A DNA stretch of 42,282 nt from Gammaproteobacteria bacterium (GCA_030148865.1 JASBSR010000042.1:1-42282), one strand, 5' to 3'. Counted from the first letter of the stretch, positions 1-10,566 are shown. Numbers and translations: made by a program. The notes: generated by a model from the letters alone, not told the origin.

Positions 1-145
1 CAAAACCCTGGACCAGGCGAAAGCGATCAAGAACACCCAGATTGCCGAAGAACTGGCGTTGCCACCGGTAAAGATCCATTGCTCGGTGCTGGCCGAAGAT
101 GCCATTAATGCCGCAATTGAGGATTATAAAAACAAGCGCACCTGA
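1..145 (+). CDS. iscU: IscU iron-sulfur cluster scaffold, 3' end only
   Basis: The window opens inside this gene. Reading from base 2, 47 codons precede a TGA at 143-145. The translation carries the typical IscU C-terminus: an AIKNTQIAEELALPPVKIHC stretch with the third conserved cluster-ligand cysteine, then a SVLAEDAI...DYKNKR tail. IscU is the cytoplasmic scaffold on which IscS builds Fe-S clusters before transfer to apo-proteins. No iscA, hscB, hscA or fdx follows; the next gene is a Bax-like hydrolase. The rest of the isc cluster must therefore lie upstream or elsewhere. Identity is recognised from the conserved C-terminus alone. Confidence 0.93.
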   Translation, partial: KTLDQAKAIKNTQIAEELALPPVKIHCSVLAEDAINAAIEDYKNKRT

Positions 146-169
146 TTGAAAATGTGTCAATATTAAGAT

Positions 170-210
170 GCCCGTTTACTAATGAATGGGCGTTTGATTG
201 CCCGTACGGG
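170..210 (+). terminator. Weak hairpin after iscU, possible terminator
   Basis: A 6-bp stem (170-175 with 186-191, one G-T pair) is followed by a short T-containing stretch. Just beyond it, at 201-210, lies a perfect 10-bp palindrome (CCCGTACGGG). It sits in the iscU-bax gap and could end the isc transcript, but the stem is short and there is no clean T-run. Confidence 0.3.
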
Positions 211-238
211 TACTTATTCATGAGCCTTGCTATTCACG

Positions 239-1084
239 ATGATATCTTTGACGCAGCTGTCTCAGCAAACCCAGAAGCAACGTTATCTATTTATTGCGAT
301 ATGCCTGTTTCTTGTGCTGTTCATCTGGTTCTGGTATCAGTCGCTGCTGGGTGAACAAAAGCGCGCCAATGCAATACCGCCCGATTTCAGTGTGATTGAT
401 GATGCCAAACTCCGTAAGCAGAGTTTTATCGATTTCCTTTATCCGCTGATCGTAGAAGAAAATACCAGGATTCTGCAAAAGCGATCACAACTGCTGGCGA
501 TGCAACAACGCTTGCAGACGGGTGATACGCTAACCGCTGAACAGAAACTCTGGTTAAGTCGGCTCGCGACTCGTTATTCAGTTGCGGATGCTGATGTTGA
601 TTCTGAAAAAACGATTAACCGCCTGCTCAAACATCTCAATGTTATTCCACCTTCGCTGGTGCTGGCGCAGGCTGCGAATGAGACAGCCTGGGGAACATCG
701 CGGTTTGCGACGCAGGCGAATAACTATTTTGGTCAATGGTGTTATCGCGAAGGTTGTGGGCTGGTGCCGCTTAGTCGGAAAGAAGGCCGGCAACACGAAG
801 TCAGGAGCTTTGATTCGGTGACGGATTCTGTGCAATCATATTTATATATGCTCAACAGTGGTCGGGCGTATTCCGGATTACGCAGCATGCGCCAGCAACT
901 GGAGGAACAGCAAAAACAGCTTTCCGGTGTCGAGCTGGCAGCCGGCTTGTCCAGATATTCAGAGCGTGGTCACGATTATGTCAAGAGCATCCGCACCATC
1001 ATCAAATCGAACGATCTGATGGCCTATACCGAGGCATTTTACAATTCACTGGAAACTGGCGGGCTATTGAGCGCGCAAGAGTGA
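239..1084 (+). CDS. Bax-like glucosaminidase-domain protein, membrane anchored
   Basis: A probable peptidoglycan hydrolase of about 281 residues. The N-terminus has one strong hydrophobic segment (about residues 16-35 from the ATG), suggesting an inner-membrane anchor with the rest periplasmic. The second half is a glucosaminidase (lysozyme-like) domain: LAQAANETAWGTSRFA, with the presumed catalytic Glu in ANETAWG (about residue 148), then NNYFGQWCY and a YSERGHDYV region, as in E. coli Bax. Such enzymes cleave glycan strands; Bax itself is poorly characterised. The frame also allows a TTG start at 227, but the ATG at 239 is preferred; neither has a good ribosome site. It stands alone between iscU and acnB. 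Confidence 0.8.
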   Translation: MISLTQLSQQTQKQRYLFIAICLFLVLFIWFWYQSLLGEQKRANAIPPDFSVIDDAKLRKQSFIDFLYPLIVEENTRILQKRSQLLAMQQRLQTGDTLTAEQKLWLSRLATRYSVADADVDSEKTINRLLKHLNVIPPSLVLAQAANETAWGTSRFATQANNYFGQWCYREGCGLVPLSRKEGRQHEVRSFDSVTDSVQSYLYMLNSGRAYSGLRSMRQQLEEQQKQLSGVELAAGLSRYSERGHDYVKSIRTIIKSNDLMAYTEAFYNSLETGGLLSAQE

Positions 1085-1157
1085 GTCAGTGCTGATTTTT
1101 TTCCCGCAGAAGCACTTCAGCGCGAGTGCCATGCCTGCTTTCACGCGCGGCAACAGG

Positions 1158-1163
1158 TATAAT
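1158..1163 (+). promoter_or_regulatory. Candidate -10 box of acnB
   Basis: A perfect TATAAT lies 39 bases before the acnB start. No convincing -35 box is present 16-18 bases upstream, so this may be an activator-dependent promoter or chance. Confidence 0.4.
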
Positions 1164-1202
1164 GTGAGCCATTCTTAATTCATATATCTGGTGGAGAAAG
1201 CT

Positions 1203-3758
1203 GTGTTAGACGCCTACCGTAAACATGTTGCCGAACGAGAAGCCGAGGATTTACCACCGCTGCCCCTTGATGCCGGGCAGGTTGCCGAGCTGATCGAATT
1301 GATTAAGGCCCCACCGGCGGGTGAGGAAAAATTTCTGCTTGATTTGCTCATCCATCGTGTGCCGCCAGGTGTCGATCAGGCGGCTTATGTCAAAGCGGCC
1401 TTTCTGGCCGATATCGCCAAAGCCAGTGCCAGTTGTGATCTGATCGACCGGGTTCGGGCAACTGAGTTACTGGGTACCATGCTGGGCGGTTACAATATCC
1501 AGCCGCTGATTGAATTGCTGGACAATGAGGTTACGGCAGAAGCTGCTGCCACTGCGCTTTCGCATACCTTACTGATTTACGATGCCTTCCACGATGTTGC
1601 CGACAAAGCCAAAGATAATGTCGCTGCGTCCAAAGTGGTGCGTTCGTGGGCAGATGCTGAATGGTTTACTTCAAAACCCGCAATAGCCGAAGAAATTACC
1701 GTCACCGTGTACAAGGTGCCGGGGGAAACGAATACCGATGATTTATCACCGGCCACTGAAGCCTGGAGCCGTCCGGATATTCCACTGCACGCCAAATCCA
1801 TGCTGATATCGAAAATGGATCGACCGCTGGAAACTATTGCTGAACTCAAACAAAAAGGCCACCCGGTTGCCTATGTTGGGGATGTGGTTGGTACTGGCTC
1901 ATCGCGTAAATCAGCGATCAATTCAGTGCTCTGGCATATGGGCGAAGAAATTTCTTATGTACCCAATAAACATGAAGGCGGTGTTATTCTGGGTAACAAG
2001 ATAGCCCCGATTTTTTTCAATACCGCAGAAGATTCTGGTGCGCTACCGATTGAATGCGATGTTTCAGCCATGGAAACGGGCGATGTCATCCGCATTCGGC
2101 CATATGATGGCGTGATTCTAAACCAAGCGGGAGATCAGCTTTGCAAGTTCAGACTGAAACCTGCCGCCTTGCTCGATGAAGAACGTGCCAATGGCCGCAT
2201 TCCGCTAATCATTGGTCGAGGACTCACGGACCGTGCCCGCGAATTTCTTGGTGAAGAACCGTCCGACGCGTTTTTACGGCCTATCGCTCCTGCCGATACT
2301 GGTAAAGGCTTTACCCTGGCACAGAAGATTGTTGGCAAAGCCTGCGGCGTTGCTGGTGTCCGTCCTGATACCTATTGCGAACCGCGTATGACGACAGTCG
2401 GTTCACAGGATACTACCGGGGCGATGACGCGCGATGAACTTAAAGAGCTCGCCTGTCTGGGGTTTTCGGCTGACCTTGTGATGCAAAGTTTTTGCCATAC
2501 GGCGGCGTATCCCAAGCCAATTGATATCAAGCTGCAGCATGAGCTGCCTGACTTTATGCAAACCCGAGGCGGTGTTTCATTGCGCCCTGGCGATGGGATT
2601 ATTCATTCCTGGTTGAATCGCATGATTATGCCCGACACGGTCGGCACCGGTGGTGATTCGCATACGCGTTTCCCGATGGGGATTAGTTTTCCTGCGGGTT
2701 CTGGTCTGGTCGCATTTGCAGCTGCGCTTGGTGTCATGCCACTGGATATGCCCGAGTCTGTACTGGTGCGTTTCAAAGGTGAGATGCAACCGGGCATCAC
2801 CCTGCGTGATTTAGTGAATGCGATTCCCTATGCGGCGATTCAAAAAGGCTTGCTCACGGTTGAAAAGAAAGGCAAGGAAAACATTTTCAATGGTCGTGTG
2901 CTGGAAATTGAAGGTCTGCCCAATCTAAAACTGGAGCAGGCGTTTGAGTTTGCTGATGCGTCTGCTGAGCGTTCTGCGAATGGCTGTACCGTCCGCCTCA
3001 ACAAACAACCGATTATCGAATACCTGAATTCGAACATCGTACTGCTGAAGTGGATGATTGCCAATGGTTACGAAGATCAGCGCACACTTCAGCGTCGGAT
3101 TAATGCGATGCGGGAATGGCTGAGAGATCCGCAGTTACTCGAACCCGATGCTGATGCTGAGTATGCAGAGATACTCGAAATCGACCTTGCTGATATTAAA
3201 GAACCTTTGCTGGCCTGTCCGAATGATCCGGATGATATTAAGCCCTTATCTGAAGTTGCCGGTCACAAGGTAGACGAAGTTTTTATTGGTTCATGCATGA
3301 CGAATATTGGTCACTACCGTGCGGCGGGCAATGTGCTTGATGGCATCACCAGTTTGCCGACAAAAATGTGGATAGTGCCGCCGACAAAAATGGATGAACA
3401 CCAATTGAAGGAAGAGGGGTACTACAGTATTTTCGGTAAGGCCGGTGCGCGCACCGAAGTGCCAGGATGTTCGCTGTGTATGGGCAATCAGGCACGTGTC
3501 GCGGATGGTGCCACTGTGGTGTCAACGTCAACCCGTAATTTCCCGAATCGTCTGGGTAAAGATGCCAATGTTTATCTGGGTTCTGCTGAACTCAGTGCAG
3601 TGACAGCCACGCTCGGCTATATACCAACAGTTGAAGAATATCTTGGCAAGGTTCAAAAATTGCAGCCAATGGCGGATGATATTTATCGTTACCTTAATTT
3701 TGACCAAATCGACGATTACACATCCTTGGCGGATGGCATAGAAGTTGAGTTGTCCTGA
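1203..3758 (+). CDS. acnB: Aconitate hydratase B (bifunctional 2-methylisocitrate dehydratase)
   Basis: This enzyme isomerises citrate and isocitrate through cis-aconitate in the TCA cycle; AcnB enzymes also act on 2-methylisocitrate. From the GTG at 1203 it is 851 residues and matches E. coli AcnB closely along its length, starting with [16 protein letters not shown] at 1191 is in frame, but a GGAG ribosome site at about 1193-1196 lies inside that extension and serves 1203, so 1203 is chosen. The order is the AcnB one: HEAT-like domain, swivel domain ([12 protein letters not shown]), then the catalytic domains. The [4Fe-4S] ligands appear as C698 (GSCMTN), C756 and C759 (GCSLCMGNQ). The cluster makes the enzyme sensitive to iron and oxidants. 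The crcB start follows three bases after the stop. Confidence 0.97.
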   Translation: MLDAYRKHVAEREAEDLPPLPLDAGQVAELIELIKAPPAGEEKFLLDLLIHRVPPGVDQAAYVKAAFLADIAKASASCDLIDRVRATELLGTMLGGYNIQPLIELLDNEVTAEAAATALSHTLLIYDAFHDVADKAKDNVAASKVVRSWADAEWFTSKPAIAEEITVTVYKVPGETNTDDLSPATEAWSRPDIPLHAKSMLISKMDRPLETIAELKQKGHPVAYVGDVVGTGSSRKSAINSVLWHMGEEISYVPNKHEGGVILGNKIAPIFFNTAEDSGALPIECDVSAMETGDVIRIRPYDGVILNQAGDQLCKFRLKPAALLDEERANGRIPLIIGRGLTDRAREFLGEEPSDAFLRPIAPADTGKGFTLAQKIVGKACGVAGVRPDTYCEPRMTTVGSQDTTGAMTRDELKELACLGFSADLVMQSFCHTAAYPKPIDIKLQHELPDFMQTRGGVSLRPGDGIIHSWLNRMIMPDTVGTGGDSHTRFPMGISFPAGSGLVAFAAALGVMPLDMPESVLVRFKGEMQPGITLRDLVNAIPYAAIQKGLLTVEKKGKENIFNGRVLEIEGLPNLKLEQAFEFADASAERSANGCTVRLNKQPIIEYLNSNIVLLKWMIANGYEDQRTLQRRINAMREWLRDPQLLEPDADAEYAEILEIDLADIKEPLLACPNDPDDIKPLSEVAGHKVDEVFIGSCMTNIGHYRAAGNVLDGITSLPTKMWIVPPTKMDEHQLKEEGYYSIFGKAGARTEVPGCSLCMGNQARVADGATVVSTSTRNFPNRLGKDANVYLGSAELSAVTATLGYIPTVEEYLGKVQKLQPMADDIYRYLNFDQIDDYTSLADGIEVELS

Positions 3759-3761
3759 GCC

Positions 3762-4139
3762 GTGCTGAAAACCTTGCTTTTTATCGCAGGAGGAGGGGCT
3801 ATAGGTGCGGTCATGCGCTATGGCGCGTCGCTGGGCGTGTATTCTTTACTGGGCAGAGGTTTTCCTTACGGTACATTGTTTGTCAATGTCGCAGGATCTT
3901 TGTTGATGGGATTTCTTAGTGTCGTCATGCTGGAGCGCTATAATGTGGGCCCGGAATGGCGGGCTGCGGCACTCGTTGGCTTGTTAGGTGCGTTCACGAC
4001 ATTTTCGACTTTTTCAATCGAAACTCTGAATCTGCTCGAACAGGGTGACATAATACGCGCCAGTTTGAACATTGTATTGAGCGTTGCGATATGCCTGTTC
4101 GCGGTCTGGCTAGGCGTTGCACTCGGGAGACAACTATGA
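3762..4139 (+). CDS. crcB: Fluoride ion channel CrcB (Fluc)
   Basis: A 125-residue protein with four hydrophobic segments, the normal Fluc length. Signatures are GGGAIGAVMRYG near the N-terminus, GTLFVNVAGSLLMGF in the second helix, and GLLGAFTTFSTFS with the pore-lining phenylalanines and threonines in the third. Fluc channels work as inner-membrane dimers that export fluoride. The start is GTG, three bases after the acnB stop, so there is no room for a fluoride riboswitch directly upstream and it is probably co-transcribed with acnB. The 3' end overlaps the next gene in an ATGA arrangement, which points to coupled translation. Confidence 0.92.
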   Translation: MLKTLLFIAGGGAIGAVMRYGASLGVYSLLGRGFPYGTLFVNVAGSLLMGFLSVVMLERYNVGPEWRAAALVGLLGAFTTFSTFSIETLNLLEQGDIIRASLNIVLSVAICLFAVWLGVALGRQL

Positions 4140-4432
4140 AAATTACTGTTGCCAGAATTTATGTTACTGAAGGTGAGAAAGCTCACGAAAAAATATTTCA
4201 AAAACTGCACGATGAGTCAAAAGTAAAAGGTGTCACCATGTTTCGCGGTATCGCTGGCTTCGGAAAATCCGGGGTCACGCATTCATCAAATTTGCTCGAT
4301 ATGTCATTTGATCTTCCGGTCGTAATCGAATTTTTTGATACTGAGAAAAACGTAGCACTTTCTCTGGAATCAATAGCCGACCTGGTCAACCCCGAACATG
4401 TGCTTACCTTTTCAGCTGAACTAAATCAATAA
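4136..4432 (+). CDS. DUF190 family protein, partner of CrcB
   Basis: A small soluble protein of 98 residues beginning at the ATG that overlaps the crcB stop. The sequence (ITVARIYVTEGEKAHEK..., then VTMFRGIAGFGKSG) is typical of DUF190, a ferredoxin-fold family with resemblance to PII-like proteins. DUF190 genes often sit beside crcB. A role in regulating or assisting fluoride export is plausible but unproven; the direct support here is the 4-base overlap. Nothing is missing relative to the usual family length. Confidence 0.85.
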   Translation: MKITVARIYVTEGEKAHEKIFQKLHDESKVKGVTMFRGIAGFGKSGVTHSSNLLDMSFDLPVVIEFFDTEKNVALSLESIADLVNPEHVLTFSAELNQ

Positions 4433-5719
<1,287 letters not shown>

Positions 5720-5855
5720 AAGAACCGCTTTATCCCTGAGATGACGGCGATGCTCTGTCGTGATTCCGGCATCTGCTGAAATCCAGTTGCCCTGCGTAAG
5801 CGAGGTCTGAATGTTTGACCCAAAAATGCGCGCTGTAAATTTTTGTTCGGGAATG

Positions 5856-5900
5856 GAGCATTGAGCCTTTATGCTCAATGCTCTCAGCATAAATTTTTTT
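5856..5900 (+). terminator. Hairpin before nnr, probable serS terminator
   Basis: A perfect 10-bp stem (GAGCATTGAG at 5856-5865 with 5874-5883) and an 8-base loop, followed after ten bases by a T7 run at 5894-5900. The distance from stem to T-run is longer than in a classical intrinsic terminator, so termination may be partial. Confidence 0.5.
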
Positions 5901-5905
5901 ATAAT
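5900..5905 (+). promoter_or_regulatory. TATAAT box immediately before nnr (possible leaderless start)
   Basis: A perfect TATAAT ends six bases before the nnr ATG at 5912. If used as a -10 box, transcription would start at or next to the A of the ATG, giving a leaderless mRNA. No Shine-Dalgarno sequence is visible, which fits. The -35 region is not recognisable. Confidence 0.4.
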
Positions 5906-5911
5906 CTGCCG

Positions 5912-7372
5912 ATGATAAATTTGTCCGAAAAACTGTATACCGTTGCTGCTGCCGGCAAGATCGACAGTCTGGCCAGTTCGCAATTCGGTCTGCCTGCCTA
6001 CACGCTGATGCGTCGTGCCGGCCAGGCGGCGTTAGATTGCTTGCTGGAATGTTTTCCTGAAGCAAAAAACATTCTTGTGCTCTGCGGTGCTGGTAATAAT
6101 GCCGGTGATGGTTATGTACTGGCGCGACGCGCGCAGGCGCATGGTCTGCGGGTAACGGTTATCAGCCTAAGTGACGTTTCCCGCCTCAAAGGCAGTGCGC
6201 AGCAGGCACACCGGCACTGGCTTGAAGTTGGCGCAGTTCAGTCGCCTGCTGATTTAAATCTGGATATGTTTGATGTTGTGATTGATGCTTTGCTCGGCAC
6301 TGGTGTTGCACGTGAAATTGATGCTGACTGGTGCGCGGTAATCGCAAGCATTAATCAGTCTGCAATCCCGGTGCTGGCCCTGGACCTGCCTTCGGGGCTA
6401 AATCCTGATACTGGCGCGATTCTCGGCTGTGCACTGCGTGCTGATGTCACCATTAGTTTTATCAGTCTGAAGCAGGGCCAGTTCACAGCGATGGGGCCAG
6501 AGCTTTGTGGTGAGATTTTTTTCGATGATCTGGCAGTGCCGGCGGCAGTCTACGCTGATGTTGGTGGCGAGGCAAAGCTGCTGGCTGCTGACGATTACCA
6601 CTGGCCGCTGCGTTCGCGATCATCGCACAAAGGTGATTTCGGGCATGCCCTTATCATCGGTGGTAATCACGGCATGCCAGGGGCAGTGCTACTCGCAGGC
6701 CGCGCCGCGCTGCGCAGCGGTGCTGGCAAGGTGAGTGTGCTGACGCGCAGCGCTCACATCAATGCTATGGTCGGTATCAGTCCTGAACTCATGGTGCACG
6801 CCAGTGACCATGGCGATATCGATGAGCACCTGCTGGAACGAGTCAGTCATATCGTGATTGGCCCGGGCCTGGGGCAGGATGACTGGGCACAACGTTTATT
6901 GCAGCAGGCAGTGCGTGCCGCCAGGCCCGTGCTGCTGGATGCCGATGCCCTGATTCTGATGCAAAGTAAACAACTGGCCTTTCCTGAACAGTGTGTGATT
7001 ACGCCGCATCCTGGTGAAGCCGCGAAGCTGCTGGCGACGACATCGACTGCCATCCAGCAGGATCGTTTCACTGCCGCCAGAGATCTGCAGCAGCAGACCG
7101 GCGCCGTGGTGATACTGAAAGGGTCGGGGACACTGATCGTGGATGCTGAGCACTGCTATGTCTGCCCTTATGGCAGTGCGGCGATGGCGTCGGCTGGTAT
7201 GGGGGATGTGCTTAGCGGCATAGTGGCGGGTTTGCTGGCGCAGGGATTATCTGCGGTGACTGCGGCCAATACTGCGGTCTGTCAGCATGCGCTCGTCGCC
7301 GACCGGTTAAGCGATGCCGGCCAGCGTGTGGTGCTCGCCGGTGATGTTATCGAGGCGTTGCGCGGCATATGA
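5912..7372 (+). CDS. nnr: Bifunctional NAD(P)H-hydrate epimerase / ADP-dependent dehydratase
   Basis: This enzyme repairs damaged nicotinamide cofactors: the N-terminal NnrE half epimerises S/R NAD(P)HX and the C-terminal NnrD half dehydrates it using ADP. It has about 486 residues, like E. coli YjeF/Nnr. The epimerase part (about 1-215) shows LCGAGNNAGDGYVLARRA and DALLGTG. The dehydratase part (about 225-486) shows SHKGDFGHALIIGG, DADAL, TPHPGEAAKLL and the phosphate-binding ASAGMGDVLSG. The frame is open further upstream, to 5843, but homology starts at MINLSEKLYT, so ATG 5912 is chosen. It opens the superoperon and overlaps tsaE by four bases (ATGA). Confidence 0.95.
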   Translation: MINLSEKLYTVAAAGKIDSLASSQFGLPAYTLMRRAGQAALDCLLECFPEAKNILVLCGAGNNAGDGYVLARRAQAHGLRVTVISLSDVSRLKGSAQQAHRHWLEVGAVQSPADLNLDMFDVVIDALLGTGVAREIDADWCAVIASINQSAIPVLALDLPSGLNPDTGAILGCALRADVTISFISLKQGQFTAMGPELCGEIFFDDLAVPAAVYADVGGEAKLLAADDYHWPLRSRSSHKGDFGHALIIGGNHGMPGAVLLAGRAALRSGAGKVSVLTRSAHINAMVGISPELMVHASDHGDIDEHLLERVSHIVIGPGLGQDDWAQRLLQQAVRAARPVLLDADALILMQSKQLAFPEQCVITPHPGEAAKLLATTSTAIQQDRFTAARDLQQQTGAVVILKGSGTLIVDAEHCYVCPYGSAAMASAGMGDVLSGIVAGLLAQGLSAVTAANTAVCQHALVADRLSDAGQRVVLAGDVIEALRGI

Positions 7373-7854
7373 TACACACAGGTTTTCTCGCCGATGAAGC
7401 TGCCCTGCAGATGCTGGCCGGCAAGTTAGCGTCTGCCTGGCAAAAGAATGCTGAGGCGGGGCTGGTGATCTGGCTTCAGGGTGATCTGGGGGCCGGTAAA
7501 ACCTGCTTTGCCCGCGGTTTTCTGTACGCGCTGGGGCATCAGGGTGTGGTGAAAAGCCCGACCTATACGCTGGTCGAGCCCTATCAGCCGCAGCCCGGAA
7601 TTCAGTGCTATCACTTTGATTTATATCGACTGACGGATGCTGAAGAGCTGGAATTTACTGGTGCGCGTGATTATTTTGATGATAAGTCTATTTGTTTGGT
7701 TGAATGGCCGGAAAAAGCCGCGGCCTGCCTACCGACTGCGGACATCACCTGCGCCTTCGTGGTAAAAAATACTGGCAGGCAAATCAGCCTGTTGAGCAAC
7801 ACTGGTCGCGGTGCCGCAGTGATGGATCGAGCATTTGCTCATGATTCACTCTAG
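7369..7854 (+). CDS. tsaE: tRNA threonylcarbamoyladenosine biosynthesis ATPase TsaE
   Basis: This cytoplasmic P-loop ATPase works with TsaB and TsaD to make the t6A modification at position 37 of ANN-decoding tRNAs. It is 161 residues, the usual size. The Walker A motif GDLGAGKT is at residues 38-45, followed by the family signatures SPTYTLVEPY, HFDLYRL and LVEWPEKA. The ATG overlaps the nnr stop, so translation is probably coupled. It is the second gene of the superoperon. Confidence 0.95.
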   Translation: MIHTGFLADEAALQMLAGKLASAWQKNAEAGLVIWLQGDLGAGKTCFARGFLYALGHQGVVKSPTYTLVEPYQPQPGIQCYHFDLYRLTDAEELEFTGARDYFDDKSICLVEWPEKAAACLPTADITCAFVVKNTGRQISLLSNTGRGAAVMDRAFAHDSL

Positions 7855-7965
7855 ATTAGTTGTCTATCTAATTAAAAAATATCAACAAATTGCTTGCAAT
7901 ATTCTCAAATCTGACCAAACTAGTACTACTTTCTCTACACTTGCGGCAAGACTATCCAGAAATCG

Positions 7966-9282
7966 ATGGAAAAATATCGTCGACATTTTCTAAAACAACT
8001 GGCCGGGCTCAGCAGTATTGCTGGTATATCCGGCCTGCCAACGCTGGCGCAGGCCAGGTCGGCCACCAGCGTGAAAGATATCCGGCTGTCCAGAAATAAC
8101 GGCTATGTTCGCCTGGTGTTTGATTTGTCCGGGAACGTCGATCACTCGCTATTTTCTTTGCACTCTCCCGAGCGTGTGGTTCTTGATCTGAAAAACACCC
8201 AGATGACACACGGCATGGTTGATCGCGTGCCGGCGAATGGTCTGCTGCGTGGCATTCGCAGCGGTGTCCGCAATGGCGATTCGTTACGCGTAGTATTTGA
8301 TCTCTATGACAAAGTTACGCCGCGCAGTTTTGTATTGTCGCCCTCGGGTGATGCCGGTTATCGTCTGGTACTGGACTTACACGAAGCCGCAGAAAAACCT
8401 GAGGCCATTAGTAAAAAAAATCTACGCGATGTTATCGTCGCGATCGATGCGGGTCACGGCGGCAAAGATCCGGGTGCCATAGGCAGGAAAGGCACGCGTG
8501 AAAAAACCATCACCTTACAGATTGCACGCAGACTGGAGAAAGTGGTAAATGCTCAGCCCGGCATGCGTGCGGTATTAACCCGCAAAGATGACCGTTTTTT
8601 ACGTTTGCGTGATCGTATCGCCCGCGCCCGTGATAATAATGCTGATTTAATGATTTCACTGCACGCAGATTCGTTCCCGGACCCGCGCGCCCGAGGTTCA
8701 TCGATTTATGCTTTGTCTATCGATGGCGCGAGTTCGGAAACCGCTCGTCTGCTGGCTGAAAATGAAAATGCAGCAGATTTATTATTTGGCGATATTGCCG
8801 TCGATGTTGATGATCAAATGGTCAAGGAAGTTTTATTTGATCTTTCATTGACAGGAACTATTGAATCCAGTCTGGATGTTGGCGGCGAATTGCTCAGACA
8901 TCTGAGAAGCGTTAACAAGATTCATCGCAAGAGTGTGCAGCAGGCCGCATTTGCAGTACTAAAAGCACCTAATATTCCTTCTGTGTTAGTTGAAACCGCG
9001 TTTTTATCGAATCCGCGCGAAGAAAAAAATCTGCGCTCGTCCGCGCATCAGGCAAAAGTTGCCAAGGCTATCTCGCGCGGTATTACAGATTATTTCGCCA
9101 GAAAAGCACCGCCTGGCACCTGGTTGTCGGAAGCTGCCAGTGAATACCGTGTCAAAGGTGGCGATACCCTGAGCGAAATCGCCAGGAAGTTCAATACCAG
9201 CGCCAGTAACATTCGTGCTCGTAACGCTCTGTATTCTGATAGTCTGGTAGCAGGTCAGATCATAAAAATCCCGGTGAGTTGA
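7966..9282 (+). CDS. amiB: N-acetylmuramoyl-L-alanine amidase (AmiB/AmiC type) with AMIN and LysM domains
   Basis: This periplasmic zinc amidase removes stem peptides from peptidoglycan during septum splitting. The 438 residues comprise a twin-arginine signal (YRRHFLKQ, then a hydrophobic stretch ending LAQA near residue 30), an AMIN domain (about 33-135), an Amidase_3 catalytic domain (about 150-375) and a C-terminal LysM repeat (YRVKGGDTLSEIARKFN, about 391-437). Zinc and catalytic residues are visible in AIDAGHGGKDPGA, in the Glu of the KGTREKTITL stretch, in SLHADS, and in the late ETAFLSN Glu. Tat export is the AmiC habit in E. coli, whereas LysM domains are common in AmiB proteins of other gammaproteobacteria; I use amiB because of the locus. 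A 111-base gap separates it from tsaE. A strong terminator follows directly. Confidence 0.93.
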   Translation: MEKYRRHFLKQLAGLSSIAGISGLPTLAQARSATSVKDIRLSRNNGYVRLVFDLSGNVDHSLFSLHSPERVVLDLKNTQMTHGMVDRVPANGLLRGIRSGVRNGDSLRVVFDLYDKVTPRSFVLSPSGDAGYRLVLDLHEAAEKPEAISKKNLRDVIVAIDAGHGGKDPGAIGRKGTREKTITLQIARRLEKVVNAQPGMRAVLTRKDDRFLRLRDRIARARDNNADLMISLHADSFPDPRARGSSIYALSIDGASSETARLLAENENAADLLFGDIAVDVDDQMVKEVLFDLSLTGTIESSLDVGGELLRHLRSVNKIHRKSVQQAAFAVLKAPNIPSVLVETAFLSNPREEKNLRSSAHQAKVAKAISRGITDYFARKAPPGTWLSEAASEYRVKGGDTLSEIARKFNTSASNIRARNALYSDSLVAGQIIKIPVS

Positions 9283-9315
9283 TAAAAAAACCAACAGACT
9301 CACTTGCTCCTGCCT

Positions 9316-9344
9316 AATGGCCCGTATATCGGGCCATTTTTTTT
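9316..9344 (+). terminator. Strong intrinsic terminator after amiB
   Basis: A perfect 9-bp stem (AATGGCCCG with CGGGCCATT), a 5-base loop and an uninterrupted T-run to 9344. It closes the nnr-tsaE-amiB transcript, so mutL downstream cannot rely on read-through. Confidence 0.92.
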
Positions 9345-9533
9345 CGCTAAGACCAATGACAGCGTAGCCGTGCGCGAGCAGAGCACTTGACTCATCAGAA
9401 CTTTATTAAATTGTTACATCGTAAGACGATGATATTACGTAATGTAATAATAAAATCATAAGATTTAACAGTATCGTAATAATTTCGAGAGAGAATCTGG
9501 CGTATATGACAGTCTTGTTAGAAAAATATTGCG

Positions 9534-10262
9534 ATGACGACTATCAATAGAATCGAATGGCTTAAAATTGTGACAACAGTCATGAGCCTGATTGCTTTGT
9601 CTGGCTGCACTCAGAGTTTATCTGAAACATCCACTGTGAATGCTGGTGCAAGAATATTTGCTAGCGCATTGCAGATTTTTCCGGATGGTTATTTTGTTGA
9701 GGGTTATACTGAAGTTTATGCGTTAACAGGAACGGATAACAAAGGGAAGAGCTACCAGGGGAGCTTCGGCGTCAGCACGGGTGCCGCGACTATCTTTAAT
9801 GGTGAAAACGCAAGACCGGTTGTGACTAACATCAGCTATTATACATTTATTAATAATTTACCAACTTTGCCCAGACAGGTGGAGCTCATATTGTATTTTA
9901 GTGAAACTATACCAAGACAATTTTTGGGGACTCTGAACAGCAGCACGGGGGTTATCACAATCCCGCAGGACACACCCACAGACATACCCGACACACTACA
10001 TTCTGAACAGAATGACGTACTGGGTAACTACCTGGCGACTGATTCGAGTATCGAGTCTGCCATCGGGTCAGCGATTGAGATTAATGCCAGTACCTACGAG
10101 CTGAGTTTTGTCACCCTGGTCACTGACGGTGCCGGCAATTTGTTGGTGGATGAAATGCAAACCTTTGGCATCGATGCAGCAGGCCAAAGACTGTATTGGC
10201 GGTATAATGCTGTTTTACCTGGCAGTAATACCGAACTGAATTTTTCTGGTGCGCGTCAGTAG
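9534..10262 (+). CDS. Putative lipoprotein of unknown function
   Basis: I do not recognise this family. The 242-residue product starts with a short charged region and a hydrophobic stretch ending in the lipobox LSGC (Cys25), so it is probably a lipoprotein. The mature part is rich in Ser, Thr, Gly and Asn with alternating hydrophobic residues, suggesting a beta-rich fold, and has no cysteine beyond the lipid anchor. No ribosome site is evident before the ATG. The upstream region is A+T-rich with a 10-bp palindrome (ATTACGTAAT). It is the first gene of the accessory block, with 250 bases before it and 300 after it, so it is probably transcribed alone. Confidence 0.65.
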   Translation: MTTINRIEWLKIVTTVMSLIALSGCTQSLSETSTVNAGARIFASALQIFPDGYFVEGYTEVYALTGTDNKGKSYQGSFGVSTGAATIFNGENARPVVTNISYYTFINNLPTLPRQVELILYFSETIPRQFLGTLNSSTGVITIPQDTPTDIPDTLHSEQNDVLGNYLATDSSIESAIGSAIEINASTYELSFVTLVTDGAGNLLVDEMQTFGIDAAGQRLYWRYNAVLPGSNTELNFSGARQ

Positions 10263-10566
10263 CTGAGCAGAGGTGCAAAGTATACTGCCATTGGTCAGAA
10301 GACCGTTGATCAAACTTAACAATTGACTTTAACTGGCATTGGTTTCAGCCATGCATGGCAGGTTGATGTCCTGTTTTTGTATAAAGTCATGTCGTGAATT
10401 TGTAAATAAAAATTCATATTAACGACACATCTCCTTCACTCTGCTGTAATCGCTCCTGCCTTAACATCCCTCCTGTCAGAAGCACCCCAAATTTAAACCG
10501 GGTGTGTGGCACAACACACGGACAGCTTAACCGTGATCAATTGATTAAAATGACCGGAGAATTGTT
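10263..10566. other. Intergenic region with nested inverted repeats
   Basis: No gene is seen in these 304 bases. They hold a nested inverted repeat at 10391-10426 (GTCGT-GAATTT ... AAATTC ... ACGAC) and a second small hairpin at about 10498-10521 with GTGTGT/ACACAC arms. Both lie upstream of the CTERM-tail gene and could be regulatory. A GGAG ribosome site at 10556-10559 serves the next ATG. Confidence 0.45.

Noticed and set aside
3740-3765. Fluoride riboswitch ahead of crcB
   Set aside because: Only three bases separate the acnB stop and the crcB start, and no riboswitch-like pseudoknot core was recognised upstream.
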